In this document: piece after piece, positions 36,150 through 44,069 of the stretch | How positions within the stretch are numbered: the stretch's first letter is position 1 | Layout: the number at the start of each line of letters is the position of its first letter | From: Vibrio sp. Isolate32 | GTDB taxonomy: Bacteria > Pseudomonadota > Gammaproteobacteria > Enterobacterales > Vibrionaceae | Assembly (NCBI RefSeq): GCF_022397955.1 | Contig: NZ_JAKEUQ010000005.1 | Location: 73,066 to 137,065, forward strand | Direction of reading: 5' to 3' | Length of the DNA: 64,000 bases | Translations under genes and position numbers: made by a program | Notes under the pieces: model-generated | What the model was told of the DNA's origin: nothing | Database searches by the model: none | Seen by the model: only the letters and a program-made list of their open reading frames with translations

Positions 36150-36341
36150 TTATGAGAAATCACCATAGCGAATTCGCTCCAAAATGGATAAAACGGCTTC
36201 TTTCCCTTCTGATTTTTGTAGCATTTCTAACGGAGTCAAATCATCAAAAAACCATTTGGGCGTATTCAACCATTCATCTGCAAGTTCTTCTTGAACAAAT
36301 AGATCTAAAACTATTTTCCTTATTTCACTGTTACTATCCAT
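36150..36341 (-). CDS. DUF2384 (Xre/MbcA/ParS toxin-binding) domain protein
   Basis: A 63-residue protein starting MDSNSEIRKIVLDLFVQEE with AAAGG before the ATG at 36341. The body EELADEWLNTPKWFFDDLTP followed by EMLQKSEGKEAVLSILERIR and ending YGDFS is the toxin-binding domain of Xre/MbcA/ParS antitoxins, normally paired with RES-domain toxins. The N-terminal helix-turn-helix of full antitoxins is absent and no RES toxin gene lies next to it, so it is either an orphan, a truncated antitoxin or a stand-alone DUF2384 regulator. It follows the primase-helicase gene on the same strand after 55 bases. The 215 bases beyond, to 35935, show no gene. Confidence 0.65.
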   Translation of the reverse strand: MDSNSEIRKIVLDLFVQEELADEWLNTPKWFFDDLTPLEMLQKSEGKEAVLSILERIRYGDFS

Positions 36342-36396
36342 TTTCCCTTTATCCCTATCACGTTGTACGCGCAGCAAAATTGTAGTTTAGAACTAG

Positions 36397-38754
36397 CTAG
36401 ATGAGGCTATTTTGCCACGTGCTCTGATCATTGTCGAAAAACCCTAATGCCCGATACCCTTTTTCTCGCTTGTTGAACATCCTGAGCAACATTGGAATTT
36501 TTGTATCAATATAGTCGATCACTTTCACCTCCTCTTTTCCTTTGTAATCTCGCTGTATTCGTCCTACATATTGGATTAACGAGCCTTTCCAAGACACAGG
36601 CAGCGCCAATATCAAAGTATCTAAGCGTGGAAGATCAAAGCCCTCTCCTACAAAACGTCCCGTAGCAACAATGACCTGTGTACTACCTAGCTTCGACATC
36701 ACCTCTGCTTGCTGCTTTTTCTTCATCGAACCTACTAATATTTGGTGTGTGATCCCCACATCATTAAGCAAACCAGCAATGATATTGGCGTGCTCTCTCC
36801 GCTCGGTTAACACGATCGGAACTCGGCCATTGGAGACCTCTTTTTGAATCCCCTCAACAATGGTGGCGTTACGTATAGGGTGAAGCATTAACCAACGATA
36901 AATCTCGGAAATATGAGGTTTTGGGTCATTCGAAGATAAATGCAAAGGCACTTCCAGGTTCAGCTCTCGGCGATCTAGCACCTGAGCAAACTGATTGTTT
37001 CGCTCTGACTTTATGGTATGCCTTACTCTACCTGCTTGCATAAATATGATCGGTTGATGCCCATCTCGCCTTTCAAGTGTTGCACTAATCCCAACGACGT
37101 ACTTAGCATGCGCTTCAGATAACACCTGCTCATATTGTGGTGCTGATAGATGGTGGCATTCATCCACAATGATTTGACCATATTCTTTCACCAGTGCATG
37201 AACACTATTGTCGCTTCTGTTTATCAAACTTTGATAAGTCGCGATATCAACTTGTCCAGTCGGTTTCTTCTTGCTTCCTGTATACACGCCGATATCGATA
37301 CCCTGAGTGAAAGCTTTTAAGCGCTCCTGCCACTGGTCAACAAGCTGCTTGTTATGCACTAATACCAGAGTATTGACTCCTCGCCTTTGTATTAAACCAA
37401 TTGCCGTTACCGTTTTACCAAAGGCCGTTGGAGCGTGAAGAACACCAATATCATGCTGCATTAGCTCATCAATCGCTTTACTTTGCGCTGAGCGCAAAGA
37501 GCCAACAAATGTCATGTCCGTTAGTACCTGACCAACAAAACGATTATCCGTAACTTGGAGAGCAATCCCTAATTCTAAGCAAATAGCCTGTAAGTCATCC
37601 CAACACCCCCTCGGCAAGCTCAAGTAACCACTGTCTAATTCCGCCAAGCATATAAAACGCGCAATTCCGTTGGTCGACAAACGTAGCCCTTGGGCTTTGA
37701 AAAACTTAGGATTCGAAAAGGATGCCAATTTTTTGAACTGAGCAATTAGAGGATTCGGAACTTGGTTTATCGGTAAGTACAATCGATTGGCGAGAACGAT
37801 GTCTAACGCCTTAGGTTTGTCTGAGATGGCAGCGCTTGTGTTCACAGTTCGTTCCCATGGCTTGATTGATGCGCCATCTTCACTATTATTTCGATGGTCC
37901 ACTCTGCTTTCGAGAAGTAATTCTATTTTCTCAATAGATAATCGTCCCGTCGACGCTAACACCTCCCATTGATCAGGGTATGGTGTAAAAGAGTGATCGA
38001 CAAACACTGAGTTTCCATTTAAACGAGCTTGTTTTTGTAACGGCAAAGCAATCAGATTCCCAATTCCCCCGATAGGTAGCACGTCTTGATTAGGGAATAG
38101 GCGGTCATAGGAATCAAATGACAAAGCACCATGAATTTTCATGGCTTCATCAAGTAAATAGAACCCTAACTGCCGAGCTACTTTTGCATCAGTCGCCTGT
38201 GTAAAGAAAATCCATACATGTGCCCCCTGACCTGAGCGAGATCGTTCTAATAAACAATCGATGCCTTTTAGTTTGCACACTTCGACATACGCAAGAGAGG
38301 CTTCTTGCCAATCACTTTTATCAAAATCAACCGCTAGTAACCAACAAGTGTTATTCGCCAGCATAGGATACAAACCAACAACCTCTTTGCCAGTAAGGTG
38401 GGCATACATAGTATCGTCACCTAACGGCTTGAATGCTTGGTTGGGGCACTCCAAACACTTTACTTTAGGTTTACCGCATACACCTTGATGCCACTCGTTT
38501 TCGCAAGCAATCGCATAACCACTTCTGCCTTGTTGGTTCTGCCACCTATGCGAATAGCATTGAGTATTGCCTTTAAAATAACTCTGATAGATAGACAGTT
38601 TTTGCTGAGGTGACATTTCACATGCAGCTTCCTTTTCAATCGCTCCTTGCGTCAATAGACGCTGCTTCTGCTGTTCAAGTTGAGCCAGATCCTTTTTCAG
38701 CTCATGAATCTTTTGTTCAATTAGCTCAAGCTCATCCATATCTAACCCCGACAA
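36397..38754 (-). CDS. TOTE-type primase-helicase (AEP primase + SF2 helicase)
   Basis: A 785-residue fusion. An N-terminal coiled coil (LELIEQKIHELKKDLAQLEQ) is followed by an archaeo-eukaryotic primase-like domain of the TOTE conflict-system type: Cys-rich region CGKPKVKCLECPNQAF, then WLLAVDFDKSDW and LERSRSGQGAHVWIFF near residues 140-190, with Asp and His typical of the primase active site. The C-terminal SF2 helicase shows HAPTAFGKTVTAIGLI (motif I), VDECHHLSAPQY (motif II), ISATLERRDG (motif III) and YVGRIQRDYKG (motif VI). TOTE systems are proposed mobile-element conflict systems with associated nucleases. A divergent CoiA-like nuclease lies 150 bases away. A fragment of a second copy lies at 42762-42920. 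Confidence 0.85.
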   Translation of the reverse strand: MSGLDMDELELIEQKIHELKKDLAQLEQQKQRLLTQGAIEKEAACEMSPQQKLSIYQSYFKGNTQCYSHRWQNQQGRSGYAIACENEWHQGVCGKPKVKCLECPNQAFKPLGDDTMYAHLTGKEVVGLYPMLANNTCWLLAVDFDKSDWQEASLAYVEVCKLKGIDCLLERSRSGQGAHVWIFFTQATDAKVARQLGFYLLDEAMKIHGALSFDSYDRLFPNQDVLPIGGIGNLIALPLQKQARLNGNSVFVDHSFTPYPDQWEVLASTGRLSIEKIELLLESRVDHRNNSEDGASIKPWERTVNTSAAISDKPKALDIVLANRLYLPINQVPNPLIAQFKKLASFSNPKFFKAQGLRLSTNGIARFICLAELDSGYLSLPRGCWDDLQAICLELGIALQVTDNRFVGQVLTDMTFVGSLRSAQSKAIDELMQHDIGVLHAPTAFGKTVTAIGLIQRRGVNTLVLVHNKQLVDQWQERLKAFTQGIDIGVYTGSKKKPTGQVDIATYQSLINRSDNSVHALVKEYGQIIVDECHHLSAPQYEQVLSEAHAKYVVGISATLERRDGHQPIIFMQAGRVRHTIKSERNNQFAQVLDRRELNLEVPLHLSSNDPKPHISEIYRWLMLHPIRNATIVEGIQKEVSNGRVPIVLTERREHANIIAGLLNDVGITHQILVGSMKKKQQAEVMSKLGSTQVIVATGRFVGEGFDLPRLDTLILALPVSWKGSLIQYVGRIQRDYKGKEEVKVIDYIDTKIPMLLRMFNKREKGYRALGFFDNDQSTWQNSLI

Positions 38755-38904
38755 TTACATCACTTTCATGCAGTTAATAACCGATTGTATAAAAGACAAT
38801 ACGAAAACAAAGGCACAATTCACAACCTATCTAACATATTTATAAAGCATTCTTGCCTAAAATCAGTACATACCGTCGCTAAATTGAGAGTTATTCACGT
38901 TTTG

Positions 38905-39852
38905 ATGCTGCTTCAACATGTGCCTTTCGGCTTAAGAATCCAAGATCAGACATTCGTTGATGTCGCTGATGTTGTGCGAGGGAAGAATTGCGGCTGTATA
39001 TGCCCTTCTTGCCACACACCACTGATTGCGAGACAAGGTGAAGAAAAGCAATGGCACTTTGCTCATGCGAGCCGTAAGGTTGAAGGAACTGACAAAGAAT
39101 GTGATTTTTCTTTTTTTGTTTCTGTGCGCATGATGGCGAGACAAGTGATAGAAACTGGTATATCAATTGTTCTTCCTGAGTACAGAAGTTCTCTAACAAA
39201 ACAAGCGAAAGGAAAGTGTTTCACAGAAGATTTTTTGGTTGCTAAATCATCCACCATCTTACTTGATAACGTCGATAAAGAAGTTTTATTTGATAAATGT
39301 ATTGTGGATGTAATGGGCAGAGTCGGTGAGTTCATCTTTGTTATTTATTTCACCCACCCAAACCGTCCACTTCCAAGTGAGTTGCTCACACCACATAACA
39401 GGCAATGCGGTGTGCTCGAAATCAAGTTGGATGATACACATCACCTATTTACACGCGATAAAGTGTCAGGGACTCGGCAACTGGACAGACTAAAAGATTA
39501 CCTTCAAAACGATGTCGAATCTAAAGTGTGGGTATTTCATCCGCGCTACGCTCAGTTGGAACAAGAAGCGACTGAGCGATTATCCTTAAAGGCATCTCAG
39601 TACACACCACCACCTACTCCGAGCTTTCGTAATGACCAATATCGTCATCGCAACCAGAGGAATGTCAACCTTCATCGCTCCGACTCATGGCAATCAACAA
39701 CGAAAGCTATCCTGCCAACACCTATACCAAAACGTTCAGCTCAATTTGAGTGCATCATGTGTCAATGCCAGTGGCAAGTTTCGCTACCTAGTACACCAAT
39801 CTGCCCTCAATGCCATAGCCACCTATACGCTAGCGAGGTCTCTTCAAGATAA
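38905..39852 (+). CDS. CoiA-like competence/nuclease-domain protein
   Basis: Likely starts at ATG 38905 (MLLQHVPFGLRIQDQTFVDV); the longer frame from 38785 would begin in the promoter region shared with the primase-helicase. An N-terminal zinc-ribbon-like CICPSCHTPLIARQGEEKQW leads to HFAH, typical of CoiA-like proteins. The middle holds FDKCIVDVMG and GVLEIKLDD, an Asp...Glu-x-Lys layout of a PD-(D/E)XK-type nuclease. A second zinc ribbon closes the protein (FECIMCQCQW ... ICPQCHSHLY). The 315-residue product is probably a DNA-processing nuclease. It faces the TOTE gene across 150 bases, so it could be the partner nuclease; this is inference. Confidence 0.72.
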   Translation: MLLQHVPFGLRIQDQTFVDVADVVRGKNCGCICPSCHTPLIARQGEEKQWHFAHASRKVEGTDKECDFSFFVSVRMMARQVIETGISIVLPEYRSSLTKQAKGKCFTEDFLVAKSSTILLDNVDKEVLFDKCIVDVMGRVGEFIFVIYFTHPNRPLPSELLTPHNRQCGVLEIKLDDTHHLFTRDKVSGTRQLDRLKDYLQNDVESKVWVFHPRYAQLEQEATERLSLKASQYTPPPTPSFRNDQYRHRNQRNVNLHRSDSWQSTTKAILPTPIPKRSAQFECIMCQCQWQVSLPSTPICPQCHSHLYASEVSSR

Positions 39853-39912
39853 GAGCCACATCAAGCGTTCATTTTTTATGAACAAACCGAAAAAATTGAA
39901 CACCGCTAAACA

Positions 39913-40452
39913 CTATTTCACGACATTACCTCCAAGTATCAATGTTTGTTTCACCAGACCCGCTTCTGAATCTAGCACTGGGAATAGCATTGAATACGGT
40001 ACTGTCCAAGCCGTATTAGCCACTAATACAACAGCTCTCTTGGGGTTTAGTTTGGAAACTTGTCCAATATACTCTTGGTTGTCTCGACTACTGATAAAGC
40101 CCACCGTTTGACCGATAGATAGCTCAGCCTTCGACAGCCCTACAGCTTTATTTGATATTAACTCAGTATCAATGTGATCAAGGTTCAAAAAGTAAAAGGG
40201 CAATGACCAACCTTTACCTGTTTCTTTCTCACGGATCTCCACCCGAGTCCTGCCGACTTTCAATATGCTACAAAGCATATAATGATTTCGTTCAGTACAA
40301 AAATATTCCACCTCCATACCTACCGTCATTTTGGCTTTTAAAGCCTTTGCTCTATCTGGATCTTCTAAAACTTTCTCTATGGCTGATTTGATCCGAAATA
40401 GTTCAAAGTCACTCGCTTTTTCTAGCTCTTCAAAAACTTGCTGGATATTCAT
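39913..40452 (-). CDS. Hypothetical protein, 179 aa, possible DNA-binding SH3/KOW-like
   Basis: A clean frame with AAGGA before ATG at 40452, so likely a real gene. An acidic N-terminal helix (MNIQQVFEELEKASDFELFR) is followed by two beta-rich stretches: VGMEVEYFCTERNHYMLCSI then LKVGRTRVEIREKETGKGW, and a related SIGQTVGFISSRDNQEYIGQ then VSKLNPKRAVVLV. Each resembles an SH3/KOW-like barrel of the kind used in nucleic-acid-bound proteins, an inference only. It converges on the CoiA-like gene and is divergent from the AAA/DUF4143 gene. I do not recognise the family. No signal peptide or membrane helix. Confidence 0.6.
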   Translation of the reverse strand: MNIQQVFEELEKASDFELFRIKSAIEKVLEDPDRAKALKAKMTVGMEVEYFCTERNHYMLCSILKVGRTRVEIREKETGKGWSLPFYFLNLDHIDTELISNKAVGLSKAELSIGQTVGFISSRDNQEYIGQVSKLNPKRAVVLVANTAWTVPYSMLFPVLDSEAGLVKQTLILGGNVVK

Positions 40453-40704
40453 AATATTCCTTATGATACTTAAATCGAGACCTCACCAATTCTGCCATAA
40501 CATGACGCAGCTTTTTACCTTGTTGTTTTGATTATTCAATTTCAGATAAACCATAAAACCAACAATAACAATCACTTAAGTCTTACCATCAAAATAAACA
40601 CTTGATAACGTCGTTGGTTATACTGGGTATGAATCACTCACCATATACTCATCATCGCGACTAGCCCCCACCACCACACATAATCATGCGCACACCAACA
40701 TACA

Positions 40705-40790
40705 CACTTTTACGCGCATAAAAATGTCAAAAAAAGCATTTTAATGCGCGTTAAAATGTTTACCCTTGCATTTTATCGCGCATTTTTATG
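40705..40790 (+). promoter_or_regulatory. Three-site operator array, 32-bp period
   Basis: Three related 22-bp sites occupy 40705-40726, 40737-40758 and 40769-40790. All share CA.TTT...GCGC.T....ATG; the middle is almost a perfect palindrome (arms CATTTTAA and TTAAAATG around TGCGCG). Their starts are exactly 32 bases apart, about three helical turns. The array ends 43 bases before the AAA/DUF4143 ATPase start. It looks like a cooperative repressor or activator site. Upstream of it, to 40453, nothing else is seen. Confidence 0.75.
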
Positions 40791-40833
40791 TAATGAACAT
40801 CGAACATGAAATCGCTATCACTGAGGTGGCTAG

Positions 40834-42165
40834 ATGAAACGAACACTGCTTGAAAACCTACTCACCTGGAAAGGCAAGCCAACCAGGAAGCCTTTACTGA
40901 TTGACGGTGCTAGACAAACTGGCAAAACATTCTTATTGCAGGAACTGTTAGGAAGTACATTCGAAAATGTCCTAAGGATCGATTTCTTAGAAAGTCCTGA
41001 GTTAATGGAAGCTTTTTCTGGCTCTCTAAATCCTGATGACATCATCACCAATATTGAACTCTTAACAGGGCAAACCTTCGAACCATCTACAGATCTACTT
41101 ATTTTAGATGAAATTGGTGAATGCCCTAGAGCGGTTACCGCACTTAAATACTTTGCAGAAAAGGCTCCCAAAGCTTATGTTGCTGCAAGTGGTTCCAATA
41201 TTGGATTGCTCACCTCCTTCCCTGTTGGAAAAGTTGAACAGCACAACTTAAGACCACTGACTTTCAGGGAGTTTTTGTGGGCATCTGGAGAGAAAGCTCT
41301 TCAAAAAGCGTTTGACCAAAAGCTGAGTTCTTCTGCGGCTCATTCCAAGCTAATCGAGCTGCTAACCGATTATTACTTCGTTGGCGGCATGCCTGAAGCC
41401 GTAAACTCGTGGTTCGAAAACTCTCAACTCAGTATCATTGACCGAATTGAAGCCGTCTCTGAAGTCCATCGAAACTTAATTGAAGGCTACATGCGTGATT
41501 TCGGAAAATACTCTGGAAAAGTGGATGCGCAACTCATCGAGTCTGTATTTAGAAGCATCCCAGCCCAGTTATCTTCGGTATTCGATGACTCCGTTAAGCG
41601 GTTCAAATTCAAGGGCGTTCACGAACGCAGATCTCGTTATGCTGAATATGAAAGTGCGATCACATGGCTTCACAAGTGTCGACTTGCGCTAAAGAACCAC
41701 CCTATTGAAGGACAACCTCGTGCTCCTTTAGCTGCTTATCAGAAGGAAAATGCGGTTAAATTATTTCTCTTTGATGTAGGCCTGTTGAACCATATGCTCG
41801 GTACGGGTTACCGTGAAATCAAACAGCAAGGCTATGAATACAAGGGGTATGTCGTAGAAAACTATGTTCAACAGGAAATCGCCGCACTAGGTATTGAACC
41901 AAGTTTCTCTTGGGGAGACGCAAGGGCTGAGATAGAGTTCATCATCGCTGACGACCTAGGCCGTATTGTGCCTGTAGAAGTGAAGAGCGGTAAGCGAACC
42001 CGTGCAAAATCATTGCAGTCTTACATCGAAAAGTGCAAGCCCCACAAGACGATCAAACTTACAGGTACTCAAGGCTCTCCAGCAACAGAGAAAGAGCACA
42101 TAGTGATGCCACTTTACTACACTGAATACTTACTTGATCACCTAAGAGATCTAGATAAAAACTAA
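40834..42165 (+). CDS. AAA ATPase with DUF4143 (AAA_14 family)
   Basis: A 443-residue protein of the common AAA_14 + DUF4143 type. Walker A is IDGARQTGKTFLLQELLG near residues 24-41; Walker B is LLILDEIGECPRAV near 90; the sensor segment AYVAASGSNIG and the motif LRPLTFREFLWASGE follow, and the C-terminal DUF4143 domain contains FFSWG-like and VPVEVKSGKRTRAKS, the latter resembling a PD-(D/E)XK Glu-x-Lys. GAGGTGG lies before the ATG. Function of this family is unknown; members are frequent in genomic islands. Its promoter region carries the 32-bp-phased operator array. The gene is monocistronic with a hairpin after it. Confidence 0.88.
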   Translation: MKRTLLENLLTWKGKPTRKPLLIDGARQTGKTFLLQELLGSTFENVLRIDFLESPELMEAFSGSLNPDDIITNIELLTGQTFEPSTDLLILDEIGECPRAVTALKYFAEKAPKAYVAASGSNIGLLTSFPVGKVEQHNLRPLTFREFLWASGEKALQKAFDQKLSSSAAHSKLIELLTDYYFVGGMPEAVNSWFENSQLSIIDRIEAVSEVHRNLIEGYMRDFGKYSGKVDAQLIESVFRSIPAQLSSVFDDSVKRFKFKGVHERRSRYAEYESAITWLHKCRLALKNHPIEGQPRAPLAAYQKENAVKLFLFDVGLLNHMLGTGYREIKQQGYEYKGYVVENYVQQEIAALGIEPSFSWGDARAEIEFIIADDLGRIVPVEVKSGKRTRAKSLQSYIEKCKPHKTIKLTGTQGSPATEKEHIVMPLYYTEYLLDHLRDLDKN

Positions 42166-42201
42166 GTGAGTAAGAACATATTCATTAAGAGCGAAGAATC
42201 G

Positions 42202-42231
42202 ATGATATGAGCAATATTTGGCTCATATCAT
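42202..42231 (+). terminator. Perfect hairpin downstream of the AAA ATPase gene
   Basis: ATGATATGAGC (42202-42212) and GCTCATATCAT (42221-42231) are exact 11-base inverted repeats around an 8-base loop, 36 bases after the stop codon. The T run afterwards is short, so termination efficiency is uncertain. Confidence 0.6.
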
Positions 42232-42406
42232 TTGAACAAAGTGTTCAAACCTTTTGGTCTAAGAATTGGTCTGATACCGTCCTCATCGAGTATGCTACAA
42301 TTATTGCTCGACAGTAATAAATCACTTGTTGATGAATAACCATTACAGCGCGTTTTAAGACCATTTTGCTATAGTTGATACGACTTTCAATAACAAAAAA
42401 TTATAC

Positions 42407-42542
42407 TTGGACGCGGGTTTAGTTCCTTTTTAAGTAGGAAATTGATGTAACACTTGATGTTACACTGAATACATAACGCCATCATAACCATCTGAATTAT
42501 AGAGTATTGAGACTTCATTCCAAATGTCGCCAGCCCACCAAA
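42407..42542 (+). other. Split and decayed attR (remnants of the ssrA 3' end)
   Basis: TTGGACGCGGGTT at 42407-42419 is identical to 23412-23424 in tmRNA. CGCCAGCCCACCAA at 42528-42542 matches the tmRNA end CGCCAGCTCCACCAA with one base missing. In ssrA the two pieces are separated by 7 bases; here about 108 bases lie between them. That insert holds TGTAACA-CTTGA-TGTTACA (42446-42464), a perfect palindrome suited to bind a recombinase or regulator. Confidence 0.6.
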
Positions 42543-42550
42543 CGTTTGGA

Positions 42551-42583
42551 AAGGGCCAACTCGAAAGAGTTGGCCCTTTTTTA
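42551..42583 (+). terminator. Strong terminator beyond attR, probably the ancestral ssrA terminator
   Basis: AAGGGCCAACTC (42551-42562), loop GAAA, GAGTTGGCCCTT, then TTTT. It directly follows the remnant of the ssrA CCA end, so it most likely ended ssrA transcription before the island arrived. Confidence 0.85.
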
Positions 42584-42761
42584 ATTTGATGACTGCTGAG
42601 GTTTGATTTGTACTAACACTCGGTACGAAATCATGAAATATATCTCACTGACATCGAAAGGCGTCTATACCTTATTACTCAAAGACAAACCGAGAACAGT
42701 CACCATTTGACTACTTTGCGATTCCATCAGGCATAACGTTTATAGGTAGTTGAAGTGAACC

Positions 42762-42920
42762 TTAGTAAGCTTCCCCAGAAAGGTGACTTTCGAACCCTAG
42801 AGCTTTGTAGCCCTTCTCTCGCCTTTTATACATACGTTGTAGCATCGGTAGTTTTGTGTCTACGTAGTCTATCACCTTAACTTCTGTTTTGCCTTTGTAC
42901 TGTCTTTGAATTTCTCTCTC
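42762..42920 (-). pseudogene. C-terminal fragment of a second TOTE-type helicase
   Basis: The minus-strand frame ending at TAA 42762 reads EIQRQYKGKTEVKVIDYVDT then KLPMLQRMYKRREKGYKALG and FESHLSGEAY. It is clearly homologous to the end of the island's primase-helicase (IQRDYKGKEEVKVIDYIDTK, IPMLLRMFNKREKGYRALGF), with most residues shared but many silent and some coding differences. Only about 50 codons remain, without start or motor domain. It lies outside the attR remnant and 24 bases from the RpiR gene. Confidence 0.8.
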
Positions 42921-42944
42921 ACCATCAAAGTAGACAAATGTGAA

Positions 42945-43802
42945 TTAAACAAACTTCTTAAACAGTTTGACTCGATCTAATAACACTTCAAGATCTTTCA
43001 TTCTGCTACTGGTATCTGACCACGTAGCAGACTGTACAGCTTCAACTAAAGCTTCAACCAAAAAGGTAATTGCAACGTTAGAATCCCATGCCGAAGGGGC
43101 TTCAATACGAGCATGGAAAACATGCTGAGAAAACTTACTGACCGGTGAACCCCACTGATCCGTAAACAGTACCAACCTTACGTCTCGACTTTGGGCAATT
43201 TCTGCTAAGGTCAGGATGTCATTTTCGTATCGACGAATATCAAACACCACCAATGTATCTCCTGGGTTCATATTGATCACATAATGTGACCAACGATTGG
43301 CATTAGGCTCCACCATCGTTACGTTAGCTCTGATCACTTGCATATGAGTAAACATATACTCAGCAATCGAATGGCTAATTCGCCCCCCCACAATGTATAG
43401 AGAGCTATTTGGGTTAATAAGGGTATCAACTACTTGGTTGAATAACTCTTCATCAATTTGCGCGACAGTTTGCTGAATATTGTTTATAACTGCGTGAGAA
43501 AACCGTCCCAAAAGATGGGAACTTGGATCAGAGTTTGAGATAGATGCATGCTTTTCGATTGGGTTTTTTAACGTATCACCGATCTCTTCATGAAGACTTC
43601 GTTGCATATCTGAAAAGCCCATAAAATCCAGCTTTTTAGCTAAACGAACCACTGTAGGATTAGAGACTTTGGCCGCTTCAGCAATTGAAACGACAGTCCC
43701 TAAACTTGATGCTGGATAGTTATCTAACATCACATTCGCCAGTTGCCTTTCAGCCCTTGTAAGCGTTGAAAATTTCTCTTTTATCTTTTCTGAAACCGTC
43801 AA
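42945..43802 (-). CDS. RpiR family transcriptional regulator (HTH + SIS)
   Basis: A 285-residue regulator. The N-terminal HTH_6 domain (LTRAERQLANVMLDNYPASS, VSIAEAAKVSNPTVVRLAKK) is followed by a SIS sugar/phosphate-isomerase-like sensing domain at about 130-260 (SSLYIVGGRISHSIAEYMFT). It is divergent from the TRAP-transporter operon with 267 bases between, so it likely controls that operon and itself. RpiR regulators often respond to phosphorylated or amino sugars, but several control amine or amino acid uptake. The ligand here would be the pathway substrate or an intermediate; sequence does not tell. Confidence 0.92.
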   Translation of the reverse strand: MTVSEKIKEKFSTLTRAERQLANVMLDNYPASSLGTVVSIAEAAKVSNPTVVRLAKKLDFMGFSDMQRSLHEEIGDTLKNPIEKHASISNSDPSSHLLGRFSHAVINNIQQTVAQIDEELFNQVVDTLINPNSSLYIVGGRISHSIAEYMFTHMQVIRANVTMVEPNANRWSHYVINMNPGDTLVVFDIRRYENDILTLAEIAQSRDVRLVLFTDQWGSPVSKFSQHVFHARIEAPSAWDSNVAITFLVEALVEAVQSATWSDTSSRMKDLEVLLDRVKLFKKFV

Positions 43803-43897
43803 TTGATTCTCCTTAAGTGATTGTGAAAATCGAACCTAACACAAACCGTAACAAATATTACACCAAACTGAATTGTGAAATAAACTTTTCTTTTTTG

Positions 43898-43928
43898 TTG
43901 ACTATTTGTAATTATTTGCAATTATTAT
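43898..43928 (+). promoter_or_regulatory. Candidate operator/promoter of the TRAP operon
   Basis: TTGACT (43898-43903) is a good -35; TATTAT at 43923-43928 is a -10 at a long 19-base spacing. Between them the 10-mer TTTGTAATTA (43905-43914) is repeated as TTTGCAATTA (43915-43924). A regulator binding these repeats would cover the promoter, as expected for the divergent RpiR protein. No other element is clear in 43803-44069. Confidence 0.4.
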
Positions 43929-44069
43929 GTGACAAACCAACATTTAGTTCAATTTTTGACCACCCCTCTAAGCCAATTAGAGCCGGATGTTGAATGGTAG
44001 GAAGAGCAGAGTGTTGATAGTAAGGAGCCATGAGTTTCCTACCAACAAAAAGATACGGAGTCGCGAACA

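Larger units (their letters stand above)
23446..42542. mobile_element. Genomic island integrated at ssrA (about 19 kb)
   Basis: The element is bounded by the intact ssrA 3' end and by decayed copies of it at 42407-42542. It carries an integrase at the left end, a serine recombinase in the middle and mostly defence-like genes: type IB restriction-modification, an ATPase-HNH pair, a DUF91 nuclease, a TOTE-type primase-helicase and a CoiA-like nuclease. Several stretches (notably about 35400-36050) are much more A/T-rich than the core genes. No conjugation or phage structural genes are visible, so it would depend on helpers for transfer. The exact right boundary is uncertain because attR is split. 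Confidence 0.75.

Noticed and set aside
36150..36341. Complete RES-Xre toxin-antitoxin module
   Set aside because: Only the toxin-binding domain is present; no RES toxin frame was found on either side.
39632..40111. Plus-strand ORF of 159 codons between the CoiA-like gene and the AAA ATPase gene
   Set aside because: Overlaps the 3' end of the CoiA-like gene in another frame and the well-started minus-strand 179-codon gene; no ribosome site.
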